Below are positions 1 to 6,743 of a stretch of DNA of 8,086 nt, piece by piece. Source of the DNA: Anseongella sp036570465 (GTDB lineage: Bacteria > Bacteroidota > Bacteroidia > Sphingobacteriales > Sphingobacteriaceae). A program made the position numbers and the translations under genes. Numbering within the stretch: position 1 is the stretch's first letter; each line of letters begins with the position of its first letter. Below the pieces are notes generated by a model, which worked only from the letters and a program-made list of their open reading frames with translations, was not told the origin of the DNA and searched no databases. The stretch covers positions 1 to 8,086 of the forward strand of contig DATCYD010000211.1 in the NCBI GenBank assembly GCA_036570465.1, in the 5' to 3' direction.

Positions 1-1982
1 CGTCCCGAAAGAACTACATCCGAGCCAACCAGGCCATAAGATCCCCTGATCTTCAATAGATCCACGAAGTCAAAGCGGTCCCTGAAGAAGGGTTCTTCAG
101 CGATATTCCAGCCGGCTGAGACCGCCGGAAAGAAACCGTAACGTTCTTTGGCCTGAAAACGATCGGAACCGTTATATCCCCCATTGAACTCTACCAGGTA
201 TTTCTGCTTATAATCATAACCCACCCGCAAGGTATACCCCCTGAAATTTTCCGGCACCCGTTCACGGTAGGTATGGCTGTTGGAATTCATCTGGGCCATG
301 GAATATACATGGTGATCGCCAAAGGTCCGGTCGTAGTTGAAATAAGCCACCACATTCACCCGCTTCTCGGCCAGATTATTACCGGCCGATAAGGTAAACG
401 GCTCCAGTCGATACCTGTTTCCATTCCGGCTGCTGGGATCCAGGGTATAGGAACCATCCTCCGGATCGTAATGATAGGCAGGTGGATTGGGGCGACTCAG
501 CGAGCGTACCAGGTCAACGGTACTCGCATAGGCCACCTGTGCCTTAAAGGAAAGCCCTTGCGTGAGTGCATCCAGCTTTTGTTCGCCACCGAAAAGCAAA
601 TTAAAATCGCTTCTGCGGGTCCGGTAATAACCCTTGGTGGCCAGTCTTGCGTTAAGGGTTGGCAGTCCGGCCGGGGTGTCGAATGCCCAGGCATAGCTGC
701 CGTTGGGGTTTTTGACCGGCGCCGCGTAGGGCCGTGTCTGGTTAAAACTCAGCAACTCTCCCATGATATTCACCGATTGGTTCGGGTTGAAGATAATGGC
801 TGTCCCCGGCTCGTTGATCTCGCCGAACCGGCCTGTAGCATCCAGTCTGAACTTAAGACTGGGTGTGGCCTGAATGTCCAGGTTTGACCGGAAATTATAA
901 CGGCGGAAATAATAGTTACTGTTTACCTCGGCCCGTTCATTGGAGAAATCCCGGATCATTCCGTTCTGCGCCAGGTATCCCCCGGAAATAAAGTATTTGA
1001 CCGCTTCGGACCCACCCGAAATGTCCACATTGGTATTGGCTTGCAGGGAATATGGTTTAAAGATGACATCGTACCAGTTTACATCCGGGTGCCCGTAGGG
1101 ATCCTCTCCGGAACGAAACAGTTCCAGGTCTTGTTGGGTAAACTCGGGGAGCAACCCGTCGTTACTCAGGGCCTCGTTCCGGAGCATGGCTGTCTCATAG
1201 GAATTCAGGAACTCAGGCTTCATGACCGGTTGCTGCATGCCTGATTCCATACGCAGATTCACACGCGGCTTGCCCAGGCTTCCCCGGCGGGTTGTTACCA
1301 CCAGTACCCCATTGGCACCCTTGATCCCGTAAATGGCCGTGGTAGAGGCGTCCTTTAAAATGGATATGCTTTCAATTTCATTCACATTAATCTGGGACAA
1401 TTGCTCGTAGGTATATTCAATATCATCCACAACAATAAGGGGCCGGTTGCCGGCAGGGTTGAGTGAACTAACCCCCCGGATAAAGTAATCCGAGGCATCC
1501 CGTCCGGGCTGCCCGCCGCGCTGCTGGCTGAAAAACCCGGGAATTCGACCAGCCAGGGAATTCTGCACATTCGCCGTGGGAACGTTCCGGATTTCATCGG
1601 CTTTGATCGAGCTGACGGCCCCCGTATTGGTAATGCGGCTGGTGGTTCCGAAACCCACCACCACCACTTCATCCAGTTCCTGTGTATTCGGTTGCATGAT
1701 CACTTCCAGCCATCCTTCACTGGTAACGGTTAGTTCCTGTTCCACGAAACCTACAAACCGGAAGATCAGCGTATGGGGTGCTTCCCCGGTGAAAGTAAAA
1801 CTAAACTCTCCATTCTCATTTGTAGCAACGCCGTTCATCGGCCGGCTTTTTTCGATGATCGTTACTCCCGGCAGGGGTCCGTCAACGTCCTTAACGATCC
1901 CTTCAATCCGTTTCTGCTGTCCGAATGAAAGCAACGGAAGAAACAGGAGTGTAAAAAGGGAAAAATGTATTGATCTTTTCAT
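1..1982 (-). CDS. SusC/RagA-type TonB-dependent outer-membrane transporter, C-terminus off the left edge
   Basis: The product is predicted to be the outer-membrane barrel of a SusC-SusD importer, driven by TonB. My translation from the ATG at 1982-1980 runs 660 codons without a stop to the window edge. Visible parts: a signal peptide (residues 1-21, MKRS then a hydrophobic run to LLSFG); a carboxypeptidase-D regulatory-like domain (about 24-97, with GVTIIEKSR and NGVATNENGEFSF); a textbook TonB box LDEVVVVGFG at 103-112; a plug domain (about 117-231) with AGRIPG, FIRGVSSLNP and ILKDASTTAIYGIKGANG; then barrel strands including NGSDRF (604-609) and SAGWNIAEEPFF (622-633). No STN domain precedes it. 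Family members are usually about 1000-1100 residues, so some 350-400 residues should lie beyond base 1. The start is fixed by the signal peptide and by its one-base overlap with the upstream SusD-like stop, which suggests translational coupling. Its own SusD partner is expected off the left edge. Family assignment is firm; the substrate is unknown. Confidence 0.96.
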   Translation of the reverse strand, partial: MKRSIHFSLFTLLFLPLLSFGQQKRIEGIVKDVDGPLPGVTIIEKSRPMNGVATNENGEFSFTFTGEAPHTLIFRFVGFVEQELTVTSEGWLEVIMQPNTQELDEVVVVGFGTTSRITNTGAVSSIKADEIRNVPTANVQNSLAGRIPGFFSQQRGGQPGRDASDYFIRGVSSLNPAGNRPLIVVDDIEYTYEQLSQINVNEIESISILKDASTTAIYGIKGANGVLVVTTRRGSLGKPRVNLRMESGMQQPVMKPEFLNSYETAMLRNEALSNDGLLPEFTQQDLELFRSGEDPYGHPDVNWYDVIFKPYSLQANTNVDISGGSEAVKYFISGGYLAQNGMIRDFSNERAEVNSNYYFRRYNFRSNLDIQATPSLKFRLDATGRFGEINEPGTAIIFNPNQSVNIMGELLSFNQTRPYAAPVKNPNGSYAWAFDTPAGLPTLNARLATKGYYRTRRSDFNLLFGGEQKLDALTQGLSFKAQVAYASTVDLVRSLSRPNPPAYHYDPEDGSYTLDPSSRNGNRYRLEPFTLSAGNNLAEKRVNVVAYFNYDRTFGDHHVYSMAQMNSNSHTYRERVPENFRGYTLRVGYDYKQKYLVEFNGGYNGSDRFQAKERYGFFPAVSAGWNIAEEPFFRDRFDFVDLLKIRGSYGLVGSDVVLSG

Positions 1983-3703
1983 CACCATCCAGGGTTTTGT
2001 ATCATGTGATCGTTCTTTACATATTCGCTGTAAGGAATGGGGTACAGGTACATTTTCGGCGCAATAAACAAGGCATTACGCACTTCTGTCCGCTGATAAG
2101 TGACTTCACCTGTTGCCCGGTTCATGGTCATTCGCATTCCTTCCTGAGGTCCGGATACTTCTTCAGCGATTTTCCAGCGCCGGATGTCCCAATACCGATG
2201 TTCTTCGAATGCCAGCTCAATGCGCCGTTCATTCCGGATGACCACCCGCATTTCATCCTTATCAAGCCCGACGGGCAGGGTAAAAGGCACCAGGCCGGCC
2301 CGTTCCCGGATGGCTTCCAGGGCCTCGTACACCTCAGTTACCGGACCCTGATATTCGTTCAGCGCTTCGGCATAATTCAATAGCACCTCAGCATACCGCA
2401 GGACAATGTAGTAATGCAATTCGTTCTGATAAGGCGGATTCAGCATCTCATAACGGCCCATGAATTTGCGCATATAATAACCGGTACGGGTTTGTACAAT
2501 GGTTCCACCCGGTTTATCAGCGCCTCCCTCAAAGGTTTCCACAGGCCGGTTCAGCCACATGGATCCATTATGGAAAATGCTCGCATAAAGACGCGGATCC
2601 CGGTCTTTATAGGGATCTGCCGGATCATAGCCTGAAGCGGCATCGCCAATGGGAAGCCCGTTCAGCATCGGAAAGGCATCTACCAGGGCTTGGGTTGGGC
2701 TGGTTCTTCCGGTACCGCCGGCACCTGAGGAAGGGTACCCTACCGGCGCATTTGTTTCTTCGATGTTCTGGGTACGTCCGCTCAGTTTAGACCAAATCAT
2801 TTCCTTATTGGGGCCCTTATCATCATTCTTTTGCAACAGGAAAATATCGATGAATGCGGGGTGAAGTTCAAACACGCCCAGGTCAATGACCGTCTTCGCG
2901 GCATCGGCCGCCAGTTTCCAGCGTTCAGGATCGTAGCTGGCATACCCCACCAGAGTTTTTTCTTCAGCGCTTCCACCGATATTCCCGCCGTTGAACAAAG
3001 GGCTGGCGGCATACAGCAATACACGGGCTTTCAATGCAAGAGCCGCTCCTTTAGTAACCCGGCCTTCATCGGCCCGGTTCACCGGATCGGAGCGCAGGCC
3101 ATCTACCGATGCGTCAATTTCGCTGATAATGTAATCGACACATTCCGTAAAGGAGCTCCTGGGAATTTCCAGGTCGTCTTCCAGGCCACGGACTTTATCT
3201 CCCATCAGCGGCACTCCGCCGTAGCGCTTCAGCAATTCAAAGTAGAAAAAAGCACGGATAAACCGGGCCTCCCCCATCCAGGCGGCTTGTAACGCTTCAT
3301 CCTTCATGGGTACCTTTGGAAAATTGACCAGGAAAATGGTGGCTTTGCGGATGCCCTCGTAGCATTTTATCCAGGAGTCATCCGGGTTGAACAGTGGTGT
3401 CAGACCGCCGGTTGTCATTTGATCCGCAATACTCCCCTGCTCGGAAGTCATTGCATCGTCAGAAGCGGTAGCAAGGCGGTCGCCCGTGCCTCCGCCAGGC
3501 CCGCCAATACGGTTATGTCCATCGGGAAGGGCGGCATAGACGTGATCCAGGTATTGTCTGGCAAACTGGCCAACCGAATCATCTGTATCCCACAGGTATT
3601 CGCTGGTAATGCGCTCCAGAGGCTCCACTTCCAGGGTTCTGTTACAAGCCTGGAAAACGAGCAGCAGGGCAGCCAGACCGGTCAATATGCTTGTCTTTTT
3701 CAT
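1982..3703 (-). CDS. SusD/RagB-type nutrient-binding outer-membrane lipoprotein
   Basis: This 573-residue protein is predicted to be a surface-exposed, substrate-binding lid sitting on a SusC-type barrel. It opens with a lipoprotein signal peptide: MKK, a hydrophobic run and a lipobox FQAC whose cysteine is residue 20. Family landmarks follow in order: the N-terminal TPR-rich region with GEARFIRAFFYFELLKRYGG (144-163); the helix KGAALALKARVLLYAASPLF (218-237); RDPRLYASI (368-376); LRYAEVLLNYAEALNE (435-450); IRNERRIELAFEEHRYWDIR (489-508); and the closing LYPIPYSEYVKN with terminal NPGW (553-573). The length is normal and no lesion is seen. The ATG at 3703-3701 lies 20 bp after the stop of the SusC-like gene upstream, with no purine-rich Shine-Dalgarno site, as is common in Bacteroidota. 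Gene order makes that 960-residue transporter its likely partner. The stop TGA (1984-1982) shares a base with the next start. The ligand cannot be read from the sequence. Confidence 0.97.
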   Translation of the reverse strand: MKKTSILTGLAALLLVFQACNRTLEVEPLERITSEYLWDTDDSVGQFARQYLDHVYAALPDGHNRIGGPGGGTGDRLATASDDAMTSEQGSIADQMTTGGLTPLFNPDDSWIKCYEGIRKATIFLVNFPKVPMKDEALQAAWMGEARFIRAFFYFELLKRYGGVPLMGDKVRGLEDDLEIPRSSFTECVDYIISEIDASVDGLRSDPVNRADEGRVTKGAALALKARVLLYAASPLFNGGNIGGSAEEKTLVGYASYDPERWKLAADAAKTVIDLGVFELHPAFIDIFLLQKNDDKGPNKEMIWSKLSGRTQNIEETNAPVGYPSSGAGGTGRTSPTQALVDAFPMLNGLPIGDAASGYDPADPYKDRDPRLYASIFHNGSMWLNRPVETFEGGADKPGGTIVQTRTGYYMRKFMGRYEMLNPPYQNELHYYIVLRYAEVLLNYAEALNEYQGPVTEVYEALEAIRERAGLVPFTLPVGLDKDEMRVVIRNERRIELAFEEHRYWDIRRWKIAEEVSGPQEGMRMTMNRATGEVTYQRTEVRNALFIAPKMYLYPIPYSEYVKNDHMIQNPGW

Positions 3704-3723
3704 ATTTTCAGGAGTATGGAGTA

Positions 3724-6606
3724 CTACAATTTGATGGTTAAGCCGCCGTTGAACACCTTTTGTAAAGGATATGCACTGCCGTGCACTTCGGGATCCACCC
3801 GGTCAAAAGCGGACCAGGTGAACAGATTTAATCCATTAGCGAAGATCCGTACACTGCCCAGCTTCAGGCGGTCGGTCCAGGCCGATGGCAGGGTATAACC
3901 GATGTCCACGTTCTTGATCCGGAAATAATCTCCGGAATGCACCCAATAGGATGACATCAGTCGATTATTATTATTAAAATTCGTGCTTAGCCGTGGATAG
4001 GTGGCGGTGACCGCTGTCTCGGGTGTCCAGCGATTTAAATGGTGTTCAAAAACCTGTCCGGTATTAAACAGGTCATTAAACTCCCATTCCGAGGCACCGG
4101 TTAGCGCGATGCTCCGGTTAAAGATGCCTTGTAGCAAGACACTCACATCAATTCCCTTGAATCCGATTCCTACCACAAGGCCGTAAGCGGTTGTTGGCCG
4201 GACATTCCCGATGGGTGCCTCGTCAAACTGGTTAATGATTCCATCATTGTTCAGGTCCCGGTATTTGATGTCGCCAGGTTGTGGTTGGAATTCTTCCGGT
4301 ACTGCACTGGCATCGACCTCTTCCTGCGACTGGAACAATCCCTCGGCAATGTACCCGAAGAGCTGCCCCACCGGCTGTCCGGTTCGTTTATTCCAGTCAT
4401 AATCCCGTCGAACCTCATCCTGGTACAACACTTTCGTCTTCAGTACCGATGCATTGGCGCTGATCAACCAGCTAAGCCCGCCGGTTTGATCCTCCCAGGT
4501 AATTTCCAGTTCCTGTCCGGTAAAGAGTTGCCGGCCGATATTTTCGTCGGGCCACATATTTCCAATAAGAGCCGTGTTTTTTCCACGCTGCTGCATCAAG
4601 TCGAAATATTCATTGCGGAAATATTCGGCAGTAGCACGCAGATGGCCATTGAACAGGGCGATATCCAGGCCTACGTTCAACTTATCAGCTTTCTCCCAGG
4701 TAACATTGGGATTGGGAACCGGATATTCCTGGATCCCATTGAGCGAACCTGAATTCCACGGGTAACCCTGGAAAAAGTTCGCATCAAAATATTGCTTCCC
4801 AATAAAATACGCGGTGTTGGCATTTCCAGTCCGTCCCCAGGTGGCTCTCCATTTAAAAAGATTGACCCAGGAAAGATTGTCTTTTATAAATGGCTCCCGG
4901 GCCATATTCCATCCCAATCCTCCCGCATAAAAGAGTCCGAAGCGAGCTCCGGGAAGAAACTGGTCATACCCACTATAATTGGCCGCTGCTTCTGCAAAAT
5001 ATTTCCCGAGATAATTGTAGGAAAGGCGGGCAGCCAGGTTAGTGTATTTTTCCGGCAGCCGGGTAATCTGATCAGTCAGCGTTACCTGTCGTTGATCGGC
5101 ATGGATAAGCGCGCCGATGCCATGATCACCAAACTTTCGATCGAAACCCAGCTGAACCTGTGCATACCAGTACTGTGCGTTGGACGTGACCCGGAAGGTA
5201 TTCTGCTGATCCACAATATCTCCGTACCGAACGTAATTGGTATCGGTGGGGGTAACATTCATCTGAAAGACCGGAAAGCTCTTACTCCGGTTGGTGGCCG
5301 TGGCAGTCATGACCGAGGTATTGGCCTGGATCTTTCCCCAAAGCCCATCCAACCAGTGATCCATTTTGTATTTCATCTGGATATTGGCTACAAGGTCACG
5401 GCTGTAATCCAGCTGGTAACCCGTATTGCCCACCTGGCCATACAAATTATTTCGCCAGCTGGTACTGCCCGCCAGGGAACCATCCGGGTTAAATACCGGA
5501 TAAGCATTCCTTGGGGTGGTTATCAGGCTGTTCAGGATTGCTGTTGTTCCGCCACCAGACTGATTGCCGTCTCTGATGCGGGCAAAGATCCCAAGCGCCA
5601 CATTAAAATTCTGGTTAACGTTCACATCCACATTGGTATTGATCACATAGCGGTTAATGCTCACATTGGTTTCGTACGGATTATCAAAGGAGGTCTCTCT
5701 GAAATGTCCCTGGCGATTCAGATAGTCGAGCGAGACACTGTAACGGGCAACGGCACCCCCACCTCCGATACCCAGATTATACCGGCTGATGGGCGCCTGG
5801 TCCTTAAGCAGGTAATCGTACCAGTTGATGTTTGGATGCGTAAACGGGGAACTTCCCGAACGATACGCATTAAAATCTTCCGCCGTGTAGGCCGCTTCCA
5901 ACCCATCGTTCTGCAAAGCTTCGTTATAAAGCCAGGCGAATTGGTCCGCAGGAAGCGTTTTTGGAAGGCCGACTGGTGTTTGTACCCCTGTCTGTGCGGT
6001 GAACGATACATGAGGACCACCGGGAAGGGCTCGTTTAGTGGTCACCAGAAGAACCCCGCGCGAACTCCGCTGTCCCAGCAGAATCGTGGAAAGAGCATCC
6101 TTCAGCAAGGTAATAGATTCGATGTTCTCCGGAGCAATGGAAGAAATATCGCGTTGGACCCCGTCAATAATGGTCACCGGCCTCATCCCACGCAGGGATG
6201 CCATGATCTCAGAGTTATCAGTGGGTTCCCCGGGACGCCCAACCATCATCTGGTAGCGCTGGTCCAGTGGCAACAGGTGCCTGTTCACATCCGGAGGAAA
6301 CAGACCTTCTCTTAATGGCCAGCCGCCAGTCTGGTTGGTCACCAGCCCGGTCATTCGCCCTGTCAGCGCATAGGTATATAAGGCCGCTGGCGTTGATGTT
6401 AGCGCCCCGGTGCCCAGGGTAGAAACGGATTGAATATTCTCCGCGGCCGGCCGGTCGCCGTACAACAGGTGCAAGGTATCGGCCTGTTTCTTTTGCATGG
6501 TATGGACCGGCTCTTGCAGCTGGACGGCTTGTGCCCTCCCGCTCTGAAACAGCAGGCAGGCCATAGGCAAAACAAACCGGCATACGCGTAAGTAAAACTT
6601 ATGCAT
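3724..6606 (-). CDS. SusC/RagA-type TonB-dependent transporter of the short form, lacking the N-terminal extension
   Basis: This complete 960-residue transporter is predicted to form the barrel partner of the SusD-like lipoprotein 20 bp downstream. A Sec signal peptide (about 1-27, ending SGRAQA) is followed almost directly by the plug (about 57-190): ALTGRMTGLVTNQTGG (80-95), IIDGVQRDISSIAPENIESI (146-165) and LLKDALSTILLGQRSSRGVL (167-186). Barrel landmarks are FGLFYAGGLGWNMAREPF, a calcium-loop-like DLNNDGIINQFDE (784-796), GDYFRIKNVDIGYTLP (892-907) and NGLNLFTW (924-931). Two usual parts are missing: the carboxypeptidase-D-like domain of about 80 residues and a clear TonB box. A degenerate DTLHLLYGDRPAA (43-55) sits where the box would be. 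There is also no STN domain. The protein ends in Leu rather than the aromatic residue frequent in outer-membrane barrels. An in-frame TGA at 6630-6628, 24 bases upstream, limits the start to the ATG at 6606. The family is firm; the substrate is unknown. Confidence 0.96.
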   Translation of the reverse strand: MHKFYLRVCRFVLPMACLLFQSGRAQAVQLQEPVHTMQKKQADTLHLLYGDRPAAENIQSVSTLGTGALTSTPAALYTYALTGRMTGLVTNQTGGWPLREGLFPPDVNRHLLPLDQRYQMMVGRPGEPTDNSEIMASLRGMRPVTIIDGVQRDISSIAPENIESITLLKDALSTILLGQRSSRGVLLVTTKRALPGGPHVSFTAQTGVQTPVGLPKTLPADQFAWLYNEALQNDGLEAAYTAEDFNAYRSGSSPFTHPNINWYDYLLKDQAPISRYNLGIGGGGAVARYSVSLDYLNRQGHFRETSFDNPYETNVSINRYVINTNVDVNVNQNFNVALGIFARIRDGNQSGGGTTAILNSLITTPRNAYPVFNPDGSLAGSTSWRNNLYGQVGNTGYQLDYSRDLVANIQMKYKMDHWLDGLWGKIQANTSVMTATATNRSKSFPVFQMNVTPTDTNYVRYGDIVDQQNTFRVTSNAQYWYAQVQLGFDRKFGDHGIGALIHADQRQVTLTDQITRLPEKYTNLAARLSYNYLGKYFAEAAANYSGYDQFLPGARFGLFYAGGLGWNMAREPFIKDNLSWVNLFKWRATWGRTGNANTAYFIGKQYFDANFFQGYPWNSGSLNGIQEYPVPNPNVTWEKADKLNVGLDIALFNGHLRATAEYFRNEYFDLMQQRGKNTALIGNMWPDENIGRQLFTGQELEITWEDQTGGLSWLISANASVLKTKVLYQDEVRRDYDWNKRTGQPVGQLFGYIAEGLFQSQEEVDASAVPEEFQPQPGDIKYRDLNNDGIINQFDEAPIGNVRPTTAYGLVVGIGFKGIDVSVLLQGIFNRSIALTGASEWEFNDLFNTGQVFEHHLNRWTPETAVTATYPRLSTNFNNNNRLMSSYWVHSGDYFRIKNVDIGYTLPSAWTDRLKLGSVRIFANGLNLFTWSAFDRVDPEVHGSAYPLQKVFNGGLTIKL
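3964..3976. repeat. Short ATT trinucleotide run inside the transporter gene
   Basis: Four ATT units in a row on the plus strand encode four consecutive asparagines (NFNNNNR, residues about 877-881) in the 960-residue SusC-like protein, in a region expected to be an extracellular loop or turn near the end of the barrel. Changes in unit number would stay in frame, so this is a possible site of minor loop-length variation rather than an on/off switch. Four units is short and may simply be coding sequence. Confidence 0.5.
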
Positions 6607-6631
6607 GGTAATTGGTTTAGATTCAGGTCAG

Positions 6632-6652
6632 TGTCATGGAAAAACCATGTCA
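6632..6652 (-). other. Imperfect stem-loop in the 5' leader of the SusC-like gene
   Basis: In the transcript, CATGG and CCATG pair around a five-U loop, then after one A-A mismatch two more pairs extend the stem. The structure ends 25 bases before the start codon at 6606. It lacks a trailing U tract, so it does not look like a terminator. It could stabilise the 5' end of the mRNA or affect ribosome access. Five plus two pairs is modest and could arise by chance. Confidence 0.3.
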
Positions 6653-6658
6653 ACAGAT

Positions 6659-6666
6659 CAAATTAA
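6659..6666 (-). promoter_or_regulatory. Possible Bacteroidota -7 promoter element (weak)
   Basis: The minus-strand octamer TTAATTTG matches the Bacteroidota primary-sigma -7 consensus TAnnTTTG at all fixed positions but one (T instead of A at the second base). If real, transcription would begin close to 6652, giving a leader of about 45 bases that starts with the stem-loop. Against it, no TTG or TTTG -33 element is seen at the usual distance upstream, where the DNA is T-rich and A-rich only. It is offered as a candidate only. Confidence 0.2.
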
Positions 6667-6670
6667 CTAC

Positions 6671-6692
6671 AAAAAAAACGAGGACGTTATTT
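6671..6692 (-). terminator. Weak intrinsic-terminator-like structure after the right-hand SusD-like gene
   Basis: On the transcribed strand AACG and CGTT pair around a TCCT loop. After one mismatch, three A-T pairs extend the stem, and its 3' arm lies within a run of eight T. A U tract behind a stem resembles an intrinsic terminator, but the stem has only two G-C pairs and largely overlaps the U tract, so it would be unstable. It may at most reduce read-through from the upstream SusD-like gene. Confidence 0.15.
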
Positions 6693-6743
6693 AATAATTG
6701 ACCTATTCTGACATAATATTGGCAAGCAGGGAATACAGTTTTG

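Larger units (their letters stand above)
6607..6743 (-). other. AT-rich intergenic spacer, probable leader/promoter region of the downstream SusC-SusD genes
   Basis: This is the only sizeable non-coding stretch. It lies between the stop of the right-hand SusD-like gene and the ATG of the 960-residue SusC-like gene. By my count it is about 34% G+C, well below the roughly 50% of the flanking coding DNA. No open frame of interest, tRNA or known riboswitch pattern is seen. It holds an imperfect stem-loop (6632-6652), a T8 tract on the transcribed strand (6671-6678) and one near-match to the Bacteroidota -7 element (6659-6666). The base composition and position suggest that transcription may restart or be modulated here, splitting the right-hand SusD-like gene from the three genes that follow, but read-through is equally possible. 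Confidence 0.6.

Noticed and set aside
471..887. Plus-strand open frame of 138 codons at the left side
   Set aside because: It is antisense to the continuous barrel-coding frame of the partial SusC-like gene, with no supporting motif.
1576..2383. Overlapping plus-strand open frames antisense to the SusC/SusD junction
   Set aside because: They lie opposite well-supported genes, overlap each other in different frames, and their products resemble no family I recognise.
4792..6315. Long open frame of 507 codons on the plus strand, fully antisense to the SusC-like gene
   Set aside because: The minus-strand gene in the same place shows clear family motifs throughout. The antisense product shows no domain, signal peptide or recognisable motif, and such frames arise easily opposite coding sequence.
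6400..6606. Short N-terminus of the SusC-like gene considered as a truncation or frameshift
   Set aside because: A proper ATG and signal peptide are present, an in-frame stop lies just upstream, and the spacer before it does not encode a remnant of the missing domain in any frame I could see.
6632..6652. Stem-loop considered as a rho-independent terminator
   Set aside because: In the transcript the U run is the loop, not the tail, and the bases after the stem are mixed. It was kept only as a possible leader structure.
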